A stretch of 64,000 bases of DNA, taken from NCBI RefSeq assembly GCF_900104395.1, contig NZ_FMXX01000005.1; one strand, given 5' to 3'. This DNA comes from Fusobacterium_C necrophorum. GTDB taxonomy: Bacteria; Fusobacteriota; Fusobacteriia; Fusobacteriales; Fusobacteriaceae. The position numbers and the translations under genes were made by a program. Below the pieces are notes generated by a model. That model was not told the DNA's origin. It saw only the letters and a program-made list of their open reading frames with translations, and did not search any database. Shown here piece after piece: positions 35,753-45,686 of the stretch; the first letter of the stretch is position 1, and each line of letters opens with the position of its first letter.

Positions 35753-36634
35753 TTATTTTTTTGAAATAACATTGTATTTTTTTAATAAGAAGGCGGGATG
35801 ATAGGACTGCTTTGCCTCTCGAAGTCCTTCCTCTCCAAAATCATCCTCCCGATTCACATACTGATATTCTAAAAAATGTTGTTGTAAAAATAGGCTGTTT
35901 AAAATCTGATAACTTCCCACATAGTCTGCAATTGCCTTTTCAATATGAATCAATACATAGTCCTGATCCAAGATCTCTCCCAAACTGAATCCTACAATCT
36001 CTTCGTTTACCTTTAAAACGGAACCTTTCAGCTCCAAGACTTCAAAATGATCCAATAACGACAGAATTCCTATATTTTCATTTCGTAATACTTCTTCTTT
36101 TTCACATTCTCGACAGAAGCACCATTGGCTCTGAAATTTTTTGACTTCCTCCAAATTGGCAAGCGTGATTTCTTCAAAACGAAAATCCGGATAGCTTCTT
36201 TTGAATTTACTGATATGATTTTTCTTTTTGGCAAATTTTCTTCCTTTTAAAAAGGCAAGATCCTCGACACGATAGACATAGTCGAAAGAATCTCGAACTT
36301 CTTCAAATACATAATCATCTTTTAATACTTCCATCCAATAGTCTGAAACATAACAAATGGGAGCTCCTTCCTCCAACATACTGTCCATTTGTCTTTTCAT
36401 CGCCGCTATATTTCCTTCGCTTTCTTCCTTAGGAATCGGCATAAAATAGTATATTCGGTCATTATAGTATCCCCGTAAACAGAGTACGTCTTCTATTTCC
36501 CGATATTCAATTGTTTCCCCGCGACTCCAAAGAAATAAATTGGTGAAAGCAAAATCACAAATATGAAAACGATGTTTGGTATAAGCATCGATCACTTCTT
36601 TGCTTTCAATTTCTAGTTTTTTCCACATATCCAC
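35753..36634 (-). CDS. DUF2156-family protein (GNAT-like, phosphatidylglycerol lysyltransferase C-terminal-like domain)
   Basis: Cytoplasmic protein of 293 residues. The pattern HICDFAFTNLFLW near the N-terminus, a central CRECE segment, and VGFSLGEILDQDYVLIHIEKA followed by Q.LNSLFLQQHF and YVNREDDFGEEGLR are typical of the DUF2156 (LPG_synthase_C) family, built from tandem acyltransferase-like folds. In MprF this domain transfers aminoacyl groups; function of the stand-alone soluble family is not established. The start is taken as GTG at 36634 (AGAGG seven bases upstream); an ATG two codons later is the alternative. It sits between pepV and ilvA in the long operon. Confidence 0.8.
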   Translation of the reverse strand: MDMWKKLEIESKEVIDAYTKHRFHICDFAFTNLFLWSRGETIEYREIEDVLCLRGYYNDRIYYFMPIPKEESEGNIAAMKRQMDSMLEEGAPICYVSDYWMEVLKDDYVFEEVRDSFDYVYRVEDLAFLKGRKFAKKKNHISKFKRSYPDFRFEEITLANLEEVKKFQSQWCFCRECEKEEVLRNENIGILSLLDHFEVLELKGSVLKVNEEIVGFSLGEILDQDYVLIHIEKAIADYVGSYQILNSLFLQQHFLEYQYVNREDDFGEEGLREAKQSYHPAFLLKKYNVISKK

Positions 36635-36647
36635 TATTTCGCCTCTC

Positions 36648-38006
36648 TTATTTTGCCAATCGATATATTGCTTCGATAAAAATAGGTAGTAAAATATCTA
36701 ATTTATCAATTTCCAAATACTCATCTTTTTGATGCATCAAATCTTTTTGCGATTTTAAAAGTGCTCCAAAAGCTACCGCATTCGTTGTTTGCTTTGCATA
36801 AGTTCCTCCACCGATAGCCACAGGCTCGGATTCATAATCGCCGGTTATTTCTTGATACACCTCCATTAAGGTTTTCACTAAAAAACTGTCTTTCGGAAAA
36901 TACAATGGTTTGGTATTGGAATATAGTACAAAGTCAAATCCGGCAGCTTCCACTTTCGGTTTCATGGTATCAATCACTTTTTGATTATCGACCAATACCG
37001 GGCATCGCATATCAATGCAAATTTCCAATTGATTATCTTCCAAAGAAATCATTCCAACATTCAAACTTAAATTTCCGGACTCTTCATCTGAAAAATTAAC
37101 ACCGAAAGAAGCTCCGTCCGTCTCCATTTTAAAATATTTTTTGAACAGTTCTACCAATTCTCGAAATTCTTCATTATGAATCTCACAATCCTTTAAGTAG
37201 TCAAACAAAACTTGAATCGCATTCACTCCCAAATGCGGTTTTGCCCCATGAGCGGCAACTCCTTGCACAAAGACTTCCGAAATTCCGTCTTCTTCTTCCA
37301 CTTTCACTCTTTCTTTGCTTTCCAAACCGGATACCAAAGCACTCGGAAAATTTGCTCGAACTTTCTCCGCCACGGAGTTGAACGCATTTCCTCCTCGAAG
37401 CATCACCTCTTCCAAGGTTTTAAATTTTTTCACAATTTTAACGCGAACTGCTCCTTTTTCCGCAAAGGTTACCGGAAAAGAACTGTCCGGAGTAAATGCA
37501 TAATCCGGATGAGGCATTTTCAAAGTTTGAAAATAATGCTTCAAACAAGCACTTCCGCTTTCTTCATCCGCACCGATGATCATTCGAATTTTTCGACGTA
37601 AAGGAATTTTCAAATCTTGCAGAGCTTTCATACAATAGAGACACATCATCGCCGGTCCTTTATCATCTAAGGTTCCTCTTCCAAAGATTTTTCCATCGGC
37701 AATTGTTCCGCTAAAAGGAGGATAGGTCCAACCCTCTCCCACAGGCACCACATCCACATGAGCTAAAATTCCTAAGGTCTCCTCTCCCTCTCCCATATCA
37801 ATATGCCCTGCATAATTATCAAAATTTTCTGTATGGAAGCCTAATTTTTCTGCATATTCCAAAAAAGCATGTAACGCATTGGCAGGTCCCTCTCCAAAGG
37901 GTTTTCCCTCCAAAGCTTCCGATTTTACACTCGGTACTCGTATCATTTCTTGAATTCCTTGTACTACATCATCTTTGTATTTCAATATTTCTTTTTGTAA
38001 GTTCAA
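36648..38006 (-). CDS. pepV: M20-family dipeptidase, PepV type
   Basis: Zinc dipeptidase of 452 residues (PepV/Sapep group of M20). Metal and catalytic motifs are LAHVDVVPVG (ligand His and catalytic Asp), RGTLDDKGP (bridging Asp), IIGADEESGS (catalytic and ligand Glu), PDSSFP (ligand Asp) and GGGTYAK near the C-terminus. It hydrolyses dipeptides in the cytoplasm, feeding amino-acid fermentation; ilvA downstream fits that. It starts directly after the mlaA stop. Confidence 0.92.
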   Translation of the reverse strand: MNLQKEILKYKDDVVQGIQEMIRVPSVKSEALEGKPFGEGPANALHAFLEYAEKLGFHTENFDNYAGHIDMGEGEETLGILAHVDVVPVGEGWTYPPFSGTIADGKIFGRGTLDDKGPAMMCLYCMKALQDLKIPLRRKIRMIIGADEESGSACLKHYFQTLKMPHPDYAFTPDSSFPVTFAEKGAVRVKIVKKFKTLEEVMLRGGNAFNSVAEKVRANFPSALVSGLESKERVKVEEEDGISEVFVQGVAAHGAKPHLGVNAIQVLFDYLKDCEIHNEEFRELVELFKKYFKMETDGASFGVNFSDEESGNLSLNVGMISLEDNQLEICIDMRCPVLVDNQKVIDTMKPKVEAAGFDFVLYSNTKPLYFPKDSFLVKTLMEVYQEITGDYESEPVAIGGGTYAKQTTNAVAFGALLKSQKDLMHQKDEYLEIDKLDILLPIFIEAIYRLAK

Positions 38007-38741
38007 TTAAATCCCTCCTATCTTAAAGTTTTGATGAGTTTCCTCTTGTACTGTTCTATATTTTTTGTATAAAAATCTGACATATTCATATTCAAATGGA
38101 GAATTCGTTCCATAAAACCGGAAAGGAACTCTTGATTTTTTATCAATCGCGGAAAGCGGAAAGCTATATCTCCTAGGAAGAGAAATTTCTATCCTGCCTA
38201 CTAAATTATTATCCACAACAATCCCAAAGGCATCTCGTAAATAGCTCGGTCCTAAAAGAGGAAGAATTAAGTAAGGCCCTCTAGGAACTCCATAATGGGC
38301 TAGTGTCAACCCAAAATCTTCATAGGGCTTCGGCATTCCCAAAGCACTTGCGACATCAAAAAGCCCTCCCAAGCCTAGAACCATATTGATACTCAAGCGT
38401 CCCAAAGAACGCAAAGCCTTTCTCCCCTTTGTCTGTGCCAAAGCATTCCCTAAACTATTTATATTTTTTGTATTATCGAAGAAATTACTAATTCGATGTT
38501 GTACAAAAGCTGGAATGATTTTCTGATACCCCTCTACGATAGGTACAAAAAAATATTTATCAAAGCCATAGTTAAAATGATATACTCTACGGTTAAAAGC
38601 TTCCCAAGGGTCATAGTCTCCAAAATAGTCCGTGATTTCTTGTACCTCATCCTTTTCTAAAGGATTGTTTTCCGGAGTTTCTGCTATCATCGAAACGGAA
38701 AGAAAAGAGAAAAGTAACAGAAAAAATAGTTTAGTTTTCAT
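38007..38741 (-). CDS. mlaA: MlaA/VacJ-family outer-membrane lipid-asymmetry protein without a lipobox
   Basis: Exported protein of 244 residues. It has the MlaA sequence pattern DYDPWEAFNRRVYHFN, FVQHRISNFFDN, KALRSLGRLSINMVLGLGGLFD, EDFGLTLAHYGVPRGPYLILPLLGPS, here given by parts, and the helical doughnut fold is expected to remove misplaced phospholipids from the outer leaflet of the outer membrane. In E. coli MlaA is a lipoprotein; here the signal peptide (about residues 1-20, ending MIA) has no cysteine and no cysteine occurs near the N-terminus, so it should be released or held by protein contact. It overlaps the preceding exported hydrolase gene by 11 bases. No other mla genes are in the window. 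Confidence 0.9.
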   Translation of the reverse strand: MKTKLFFLLLFSFLSVSMIAETPENNPLEKDEVQEITDYFGDYDPWEAFNRRVYHFNYGFDKYFFVPIVEGYQKIIPAFVQHRISNFFDNTKNINSLGNALAQTKGRKALRSLGRLSINMVLGLGGLFDVASALGMPKPYEDFGLTLAHYGVPRGPYLILPLLGPSYLRDAFGIVVDNNLVGRIEISLPRRYSFPLSAIDKKSRVPFRFYGTNSPFEYEYVRFLYKKYRTVQEETHQNFKIGGI

Positions 38742-40038
38742 TCACAAACACCCCCTCTTTTAAGAAACGTAACATGACTTGTACATTCGGTGTATAAAAC
38801 ATATTTCCGCAATGACCTCCTTTGGAATAGACAAATACTCTATTTCCCATCGTATTTCTCAAAAAGGAAAGATCTTCTTTCGAAAGGATCAATTCGTCCT
38901 CATTCGTAACTGCCACAATTTTAGGACTGTGTTTTAAATAGTCCTCTATTCCATGTAAACTGGATTCTACAATCAATTTTTCTTTAGAATAGGCAGCACC
39001 TAACTTTTCCTGATAATGCGGTAAAGCTATCTTATCTACATAGCTTCCAAAATCTGCAAATTTAATTTTTACAAAATAAGATAGCATCGGACTGAACTTC
39101 TTGATCTGCTCATCCACCTTTGTATATACTCCTGTTTTCGCTAATAAATCAGACACATAATTCAAGTCAATAGCATTTATACGAAATGCTAAACCTACCA
39201 AAGCTGCCTTTTGCAAATCGGAAAAATGATTTCCCTGAAAATACTGATAAATCCCTTCCGAAGTCAAGCCTGTATATTCATTTTTTGCTTCTTCCTTTAC
39301 TTTCATCAAAAGAGCTTCTAACATCTTTTCTAAGTTGCTCACTTCATTGCCAGTCACCTGATTTAAGTATTGATCCAACTGTCTGGCAGAAGAATACAGG
39401 TTAACGGCAGGATTTACCATAAATACCCTTTTAAAGTTGAAAAATTGCTCTTTTTCATCCAACTTGCTTAGAAAAGCGGCATTCGTAGCTCCTAAACTAT
39501 AGCCCGTTAAAAAGAAATCACTTACCTCAATTTCCTTCTCCACAAGTTGATATGCTTTTTTCATAATCTCATACATATCCTTACTATCTTTTTCTAATAA
39601 ACCGGGAACATGAAAGCTAGAAGCACTTGTAATAAAATTTACCGTCATTTGAGAAGAAATGGAAATAATATGGAAACCGGCATCATATAAAATCCGTTGG
39701 AACAATTCCATTCTTCTCGAGTTATAGTCAGAACCCGTCCCTGCCAACAAAAAAATCAAAGGTGCTTTTTGTTTTTGTTTCACCAAAGAAAAACGAAATT
39801 TATGATGATTCCATAAATTTTCCGGTAATTCTCCCTGTTTCTTTGTTGGAATTTCATAATTTTTCTTAGGAATTTTTTCACTCACTCCCTGCATCATTAT
39901 CATAGAACTTCCTATAATAGTAGCATCATATGGATTTGGAAAAGGATAGCTTTCATACCATTTCTCTATTTCTGCTTCTGTATTTCCGTATAAAGAAAGA
40001 GAAAACAGAAATAAAATACTGCACAATACTTTTTTCAT
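38731..40038 (-). CDS. exported alpha/beta-hydrolase
   Basis: Secreted or periplasmic protein of 435 residues with an N-terminal signal peptide (about residues 1-19). The alpha/beta-hydrolase signs are FLLAGTGSDY (oxyanion-hole region), the nucleophile elbow GYSLGA, a DEDEL-like acid region (VTNEDELILS) and the late histidine in GGHCGN. Substrate is unknown; being overlapped by mlaA suggests a role on envelope lipids, e.g. as a lipase or acyltransferase (inference). The start is the ATG at 40038 with AAGGAG five bases upstream; the GTG two codons earlier lies inside that site. It follows polC by 21 bases. Confidence 0.82.
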   Translation of the reverse strand: MKKVLCSILFLFSLSLYGNTEAEIEKWYESYPFPNPYDATIIGSSMIMMQGVSEKIPKKNYEIPTKKQGELPENLWNHHKFRFSLVKQKQKAPLIFLLAGTGSDYNSRRMELFQRILYDAGFHIISISSQMTVNFITSASSFHVPGLLEKDSKDMYEIMKKAYQLVEKEIEVSDFFLTGYSLGATNAAFLSKLDEKEQFFNFKRVFMVNPAVNLYSSARQLDQYLNQVTGNEVSNLEKMLEALLMKVKEEAKNEYTGLTSEGIYQYFQGNHFSDLQKAALVGLAFRINAIDLNYVSDLLAKTGVYTKVDEQIKKFSPMLSYFVKIKFADFGSYVDKIALPHYQEKLGAAYSKEKLIVESSLHGIEDYLKHSPKIVAVTNEDELILSKEDLSFLRNTMGNRVFVYSKGGHCGNMFYTPNVQVMLRFLKEGVFVNEN

Positions 40039-40059
40039 CTTCACTCCTTAAAATATTTC

Positions 40060-43000
40060 TTAAAATAATGAAATTTGATTCGTTTCATTCATATTTTCTA
40101 TAATTTTTAAATCTTTCATTTTTTCTACAATGGTTTGAGAAACCTTCGTCCTTTTCTTAAAATCCTCGATGGAAATAAAACTTTCTTTTTGTCGTTCTTC
40201 TAAAATGTTATCAATGACTGAGCCTCCCAGTCCTGCCAAAGCAATTAAAGGAACTCGAATTTTATCTCCCTCAATCAAAAATTTCTTTCCGGCAGAATGA
40301 TATAAATCAATGGGTAACAATTCAATATGTCTTGCTTCCATTTCGATCATGACTTCACAAAGAGCTTGTTCCGCCTTTTTCTTGACATCCAATTTTCCTT
40401 CTTTAGAAAGTTCTTCCAATCGATTTCTTGCTTTCTCCGGAGTTCCCAAGGTTTCAAAATTAAAATCTTCCGCCTTTCTGGATAGATAAGCCGCATAAAA
40501 CGCCAAAGGATAGTGTACTTTAAAATAAGCAATTCGGATTGCCATCATAACATAGGCAACAGCATGTCCTTTTGGAAACATGTATTTAATTCTACGACAG
40601 GACTCAATATACCAATCTTTGACATTTTTTTCTTTCATCAAATCAGAATATTTTTTCCAGCCTTCCAAATCCTTACTTGGCTTTCCTTTTCGAACAAACT
40701 CCATGATTTTAAAAGCGGTTCCTTTTTCAATTCCCTGATCAATCAAATAGTTCATAATGTCATCCCGGACCGTAATCACTTCAGAAAGGGTTGCCTGTTT
40801 CTGTCGAATAAATTCTTGAGCATTGTTTAACCAAACATCCGTTCCATGGGATAAACCAGAAATCCGAACCAACTCCGCAAAGGTAGTCGGTCTGGTATCC
40901 AACAACATTTGTCGTACAAAAGGAGTTCCAAATTCCGGAATTCCAAAAGTTGCCACTTCTGAACCAATTTGTTCCGCAGTGACTCCTAACGATTCCGTAC
41001 CGGAAAAAATCTTTAAGGTATCCGGGTCCGACAGAGGAATCTCATAAATATCCAAGCCAGTGTATTCCTGCAATAATTTTATGGTTGTCGGATCGTCATG
41101 GCCTAAAATATCCAATTTTACTAATTGTTCATCCATAACATGATAGTCGTAATGTGTGGTAATCGAATCACTCGTTTCATCATTGGCAGGCTTTTGCACC
41201 GGACAAAATTCAAAAATAGTATGATCAGCGGGAACAACAACCATTCCTCCCGGATGCTGTCCTGTCGTTTTCTTTGCTCCCTCACACTTTTTAGCCAGTC
41301 GTACCACTTCTGCCTGACTGATGGCTATACCGTTGTCTTCAAAATATTTTCGGACATACCCTGCCGCATTCTTTTCTGCTAGGGTAGAAATGGTTCCTGC
41401 CTTAAATACGTTTTCTTTTCCAAACAGCTCTTCGCAATATCTATGAATTTCCGATTGATATTCTCCGGAAAAATTGAGGTCAATATCCGGTACCTTATCC
41501 CCGTTAAAGCCCATAAATACTTCAAAAGGGATCGAATATCCGTCTCGTTTGTACATTTGATTGCATTTTGGACACCTTTTTTCCGGCAAGTCAATTCCCA
41601 CTCCCTCCCGTTCGATAAACTCTGCATGTTTACAGTCCGGATTGGTACAAATATAATGGGGATACAAAGCATTTACCTCAGTAATTCCCATCATAAAAGC
41701 CACTAAAGAAGAACCTACAGAACCTCGAGATCCCACTAAATATCCATTGTCCAAAGATTTTTTTACCAATTTTTGTGCAGAGAGATACAAGACGGAAAAT
41801 CCGTGTCCAATAATTGCATTCAATTCTCGTTCCAAACGTTTTGCGACAATTTCCGGTAAGGGATTTCCATAAATACGATAGGCTTTTTCATAAGTCATTT
41901 CTCGTACTGTTTCCTCTGCATTTTCAATGGAAGGAGGATAGAAGCCGTCCGGAATTGGTTTGATCCCTTCCACTTTTTCTGCAATCTTGTTTGTATTTTT
42001 CACCACAATTTCTTTCGCAGCTTCTTCTCCTAAATAGGAAAATTCTTTCAATAATTCTCCGGTACTGCGAAAATAAAAACCGTTGTCTGTTTTGTAGGCT
42101 TTCGCTCCATGTACCATTCCACTCCCATAGAGCAAAATCGTTCTTATTTTTGCTTCTTCAGGATCTAAATAATGGACATTGGAACTTCCTGTCACAAGGA
42201 TTCCTTTTTCCTTAGCGAGAGAATAAAAGTATTGATTCATCGCTTCAATATAAGAATTTCCTGAAATTAAACCCGTCCCGTTGTACTCTATGTTTTCCGC
42301 ATAGGCCTGTCTCGGTAACAATTCAATATAATCATAGAAAGAAATTTTTTCCGGAATTCTGTCTATATTTCCTGTCGAATAATCATGAAACAATTCGCTG
42401 TCATTGATGGAATGTCCCGTTAAAGAGCAACCTACCAACAATCCTTCCCGGTATTTTTCCAAAGCCGATTTCAAAACTCTCGGTTTTCGATTTCCAAAAT
42501 GATATAGATGGGCATCCGATACCAAACGATTCAAATTCTCAAGTCCCTGTCTATTTTTTGCCAACAACATGATATTTCTTGTATTTTGTTTCTTGGTGTT
42601 GACAGGAAAAGCTTCCTGCATTTGAGATAGTTTTGTAATGCCTCGTTCCAAATATTTATCCAAGAAAATCAAAAACATATTTCCGGTCGCTTGACAGTCA
42701 TCCACTGCCCTGTGATGATTTTCCAAAGACAAACCCAATTTTTTATTCAAAGGTCCCAATCCAAATTGCTTTAACTCAGGATATAAATCCTTTGCCATTT
42801 GTAAGGTGTCTATAAAAGCAGGATTAAAATCGGAATATCCGTACTTTTTGCATTGTTGCTTTAAATATCCGATATCGAAATCCGCATTGTGAGCCACTAA
42901 AATACTTCCCTGTATAAATTCTAAAAAGTTAGGAAGAACTTCTTCCAACTTCGGTTCATTTTGTACCATGCTGTCTGTAATATTGGTAACATCTACAATA

Positions 43001-44412
43001 TTTTGAGGAATGCTTCGTCCCGGATTGATCAGTTGTGAAAAACGATCGACAATTCTTTTTTCTACAATTTTAACCGCTCCAATTTCAATAATTTTTCCCT
43101 CATGAGAGTTAAATCCCAATGTTTCCAAGTCATAGACGACAAAACTCGCCTTTTCCAATTCCTGATCTTCTCGAAGATTATGAACCATCGCCAAGGTATC
43201 ATCTACCATATAAGCTTCACAACCTAAAATTGCTTTTAAGCCATTCTCGGAAGCTGCCTTGTGAGCTGCCGGAAACGAGTGAACCACCCCATAATCTGTG
43301 ATCGCTACCGCAGAATGTCCATATTGTTTCGCTCGCTTGATGATGTCGGAAACTTCTGTGACTCCTACCATTTCACTCATTTTGCTATGAGTGTGAAGCT
43401 CCACCATCTTTTCTTCTTCGTTGTCCTCTTTTTTCTTTTTGTTTTTTTCCAAACGATTGATTGCCTGTATCATAATAACTTTTTCATTTTGAGCATAGCT
43501 GTCAATTTGCACCTTTCCTTCCACTCTGACATAGTCATGCTTCGCAATTTCTAAACTTTCCTCTTTCTTTAAAAATAATTTGGCAGCAACAGAATTTGTT
43601 TCATCGGTAATCCATAGGATTTTCAGAATATTCCCTGTCGAAAGCTCTCTGTCTTCCAAAGAGAAAATTTCCCCTTCCACAATACAGGTATCTTCTTCCA
43701 TGACTTCTCCGAAATCTTTCATTGCAATCGGAGTCCCTTTAATTTCTCTCGTTTTGTTTCTGGAGAAGCCTCCATTTGTTCGCTTTGAAAATTCACTCGT
43801 TTGTTGTAAGGAAAGAGTCTTTGCCGCCGCCTTTGCAGCAATTTCACTTTGTTCCTGAATTGCTTTCTCCTCTATTTTACGAATTTCTGCTTTTCTTTCC
43901 TTTTCCCGATGCAAATTTTCTGCCGTGAAATCTCCTTTTTCAATATGAACGGAATATTGTCGCAGTCCATACTCATAGAGTACTGCCTCCAATTTTTGAC
44001 TTCCATGTCCATCCTCAATAATTTCAATTCCACAATCCGTATTGACCTCCAAATAAATGTCATTTTCCTCAATAAAAATTCGATAACTGCATAGGAAAGA
44101 CTTAAATCTTGGCTCTGTTTTTCGTAATCTTTGAATCGCAAGATCCACGATATTTTTCAATGCTTCTTTCGGAATATGAGAATCTAAAAGTTTCGAACTA
44201 AATTCAATTTTAATATCCCGTCCAAAGGTAATTTGTAAATCCTGGTACAATCGTTCCAACTCGGAAATCGCAAGATACGTCGGAAGAATGCAAAAAACAC
44301 GCAGTATGTTTCTTCGTTCTGAATAACGAATTTCCTCCAACTGTATGAATTGGATTCCTAGTCTTTCCAACAATTCTTTTCCAGGCTTCATCCTGATTTC
44401 TTTGCTTGACAT
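40060..44412 (-). CDS. polC: DNA polymerase III alpha subunit, PolC type
   Basis: Replicative polymerase with built-in proofreading, 1450 residues. Order: N-terminal domain; OB domain (about 240-330); PHP domain beginning VELHTHSKMS (about 335); inserted DEDD exonuclease starting VYDLETLG with IVAHNADFDIGYL and HRAVDD (about 425-590); the rest of PHP; palm with PDIDLNFSG; a four-cysteine zinc segment CTNPDCKHAE...CPKC; and the C-terminal tail. The PolC form (exonuclease inside PHP) is typical of low-GC Gram-positives and also of fusobacteria. The ATG overlaps the stop of the RNA methyltransferase gene (TAATG) with GGGAG upstream. It sits within a translation/tRNA-modification operon. Confidence 0.97.
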   Translation of the reverse strand: MSSKEIRMKPGKELLERLGIQFIQLEEIRYSERRNILRVFCILPTYLAISELERLYQDLQITFGRDIKIEFSSKLLDSHIPKEALKNIVDLAIQRLRKTEPRFKSFLCSYRIFIEENDIYLEVNTDCGIEIIEDGHGSQKLEAVLYEYGLRQYSVHIEKGDFTAENLHREKERKAEIRKIEEKAIQEQSEIAAKAAAKTLSLQQTSEFSKRTNGGFSRNKTREIKGTPIAMKDFGEVMEEDTCIVEGEIFSLEDRELSTGNILKILWITDETNSVAAKLFLKKEESLEIAKHDYVRVEGKVQIDSYAQNEKVIMIQAINRLEKNKKKKEDNEEEKMVELHTHSKMSEMVGVTEVSDIIKRAKQYGHSAVAITDYGVVHSFPAAHKAASENGLKAILGCEAYMVDDTLAMVHNLREDQELEKASFVVYDLETLGFNSHEGKIIEIGAVKIVEKRIVDRFSQLINPGRSIPQNIVDVTNITDSMVQNEPKLEEVLPNFLEFIQGSILVAHNADFDIGYLKQQCKKYGYSDFNPAFIDTLQMAKDLYPELKQFGLGPLNKKLGLSLENHHRAVDDCQATGNMFLIFLDKYLERGITKLSQMQEAFPVNTKKQNTRNIMLLAKNRQGLENLNRLVSDAHLYHFGNRKPRVLKSALEKYREGLLVGCSLTGHSINDSELFHDYSTGNIDRIPEKISFYDYIELLPRQAYAENIEYNGTGLISGNSYIEAMNQYFYSLAKEKGILVTGSSNVHYLDPEEAKIRTILLYGSGMVHGAKAYKTDNGFYFRSTGELLKEFSYLGEEAAKEIVVKNTNKIAEKVEGIKPIPDGFYPPSIENAEETVREMTYEKAYRIYGNPLPEIVAKRLERELNAIIGHGFSVLYLSAQKLVKKSLDNGYLVGSRGSVGSSLVAFMMGITEVNALYPHYICTNPDCKHAEFIEREGVGIDLPEKRCPKCNQMYKRDGYSIPFEVFMGFNGDKVPDIDLNFSGEYQSEIHRYCEELFGKENVFKAGTISTLAEKNAAGYVRKYFEDNGIAISQAEVVRLAKKCEGAKKTTGQHPGGMVVVPADHTIFEFCPVQKPANDETSDSITTHYDYHVMDEQLVKLDILGHDDPTTIKLLQEYTGLDIYEIPLSDPDTLKIFSGTESLGVTAEQIGSEVATFGIPEFGTPFVRQMLLDTRPTTFAELVRISGLSHGTDVWLNNAQEFIRQKQATLSEVITVRDDIMNYLIDQGIEKGTAFKIMEFVRKGKPSKDLEGWKKYSDLMKEKNVKDWYIESCRRIKYMFPKGHAVAYVMMAIRIAYFKVHYPLAFYAAYLSRKAEDFNFETLGTPEKARNRLEELSKEGKLDVKKKAEQALCEVMIEMEARHIELLPIDLYHSAGKKFLIEGDKIRVPLIALAGLGGSVIDNILEERQKESFISIEDFKKRTKVSQTIVEKMKDLKIIENMNETNQISLF

Positions 44413-44978
44413 TAGTTCTCTCCCAATAAACGATCTATTATAATAGCCACTGCCGCTCTCACGGATAAGTGGTTGTACTTTGCATTTGCTCGAATAGGTT
44501 CCAGAATATAATTCGACATTGCCATGACTTCATCGGTAAGTCCCCAACCTGTTCCAAACAGTAATAAATAAGGCTGCTCTTCCACTTCAAATAGCTTCTC
44601 CTGCAGAGAAGAAAAAGAAATGGTATTTGGAAAGCATCTGGCTGAAGTTGTAACAATTTTAGGTCGTTTTCCCTCTACATTTTCAATTTCTTGTATCACT
44701 TCTTCTATGCTCTCCGCCACTCTTGTTCGCAAAAAAGCTTCTTCTCTATCTTTGTTATAATTTCCTCCAAAGCCCTCTTGCCAATATCCTAAAATTCTCT
44801 CCGTTAACTTTTTTTGGGCATCTGCCGGTACCACCAAACGATAACCTTTGATGTCATAAGTACTACAAGTTCTTGAAATATCATGAATGTCAAAATTTGT
44901 CACCGAAGTACAAACAACCTCTCTTCTTTTATTGTACACCGGATAATGTACTAAAGCTAAATAAATTTGTTTTCTCAT
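44412..44978 (-). CDS. SPOUT-like RNA methyltransferase (TrmD-adjacent family)
   Basis: Protein of 188 residues. It begins IYLALVHYPVYNKRREVVCTS and has a trefoil-knot-like C-terminus, LLLFGTGWGL followed by NHLSVRAAVAIIIDRLLG, the SAM-binding pattern of SPOUT RNA methyltransferases. This small family (Methyltrn_RNA_4) is often encoded next to trmD, as here (4-base overlap). Target RNA unknown. Its stop overlaps the polC start by one base. Confidence 0.82.
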   Translation of the reverse strand: MRKQIYLALVHYPVYNKRREVVCTSVTNFDIHDISRTCSTYDIKGYRLVVPADAQKKLTERILGYWQEGFGGNYNKDREEAFLRTRVAESIEEVIQEIENVEGKRPKIVTTSARCFPNTISFSSLQEKLFEVEEQPYLLLFGTGWGLTDEVMAMSNYILEPIRANAKYNHLSVRAAVAIIIDRLLGEN

Positions 44979-45685
44979 TTTTTAATTAACTCTCCTAAAA
45001 TTTTCTTTTCCTGTTTGGTCCAAACTCTGCCTTGTAAAAGCTCCGGTCTTCTTTCCAAAGTTCGTTTCACACTCTGGTAAAATCGCCATTCCTCTATCTT
45101 TTTATGATGTCCCGACAAGAGTACCTCAGGCACTTTCTTCCCCTCATATTCCGCCGGTCTCGTATATTGAGGATAATCCAAAAGTCCTTGAAAAAAAGAG
45201 TCATTCTCATAGGATTCCTTACGAATCACTCCGGGCAACAGACGAATAATACTGTCCATCATGACCATAGCGGGAAGTTCTCCTCCTGTCAGGACATAAT
45301 CTCCAATCGAAATCTCCATATCCACCTTTTCTTCTATCACTCTTTCATCGATCCCCTCGTAATGTCCTGCAATGATGACCAATTCCTCTTCATCTGCAAG
45401 CTCCAAAGCCATTTTTTGTGAAAATGTTTCTCCCTGCGGAGAAGTATAAATGACTTTTCCGGAGCAATCTGCAATGGCACGAAAAAGAGGTTCCGGTTTC
45501 ATCACCATTCCAGCACCTCCTCCGAAGGGCATATCGTCTGCCTGTTTATGTTTGTCATAACAGTAATCTCGAATATCCCGAATGACAATCTCAACTTTTC
45601 CCGTTTCAATCGCTCTTCCAATGATACTTTCTTTCCGAAAAGCGGAAAAAAAATCCGGAAATAAGGTTAACACGGTTATCTTCAT
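44975..45685 (-). CDS. trmD: tRNA (guanine-N1-)-methyltransferase TrmD
   Basis: Forms m1G37 in tRNAs with G36, preventing +1 frameshifts; 236 residues. Diagnostic parts: TLFPDFF and SIIGRAIETGKVEI at the N-terminus, DMPFGGGAGMVMKPEP, the knot IIAGHYEGIDERV, and SIGDYVLTGGELPAMVMMDS. It lies one base after rimM. Confidence 0.97.
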   Translation of the reverse strand: MKITVLTLFPDFFSAFRKESIIGRAIETGKVEIVIRDIRDYCYDKHKQADDMPFGGGAGMVMKPEPLFRAIADCSGKVIYTSPQGETFSQKMALELADEEELVIIAGHYEGIDERVIEEKVDMEISIGDYVLTGGELPAMVMMDSIIRLLPGVIRKESYENDSFFQGLLDYPQYTRPAEYEGKKVPEVLLSGHHKKIEEWRFYQSVKRTLERRPELLQGRVWTKQEKKILGELIKK

Positions 45686-45686
45686 C

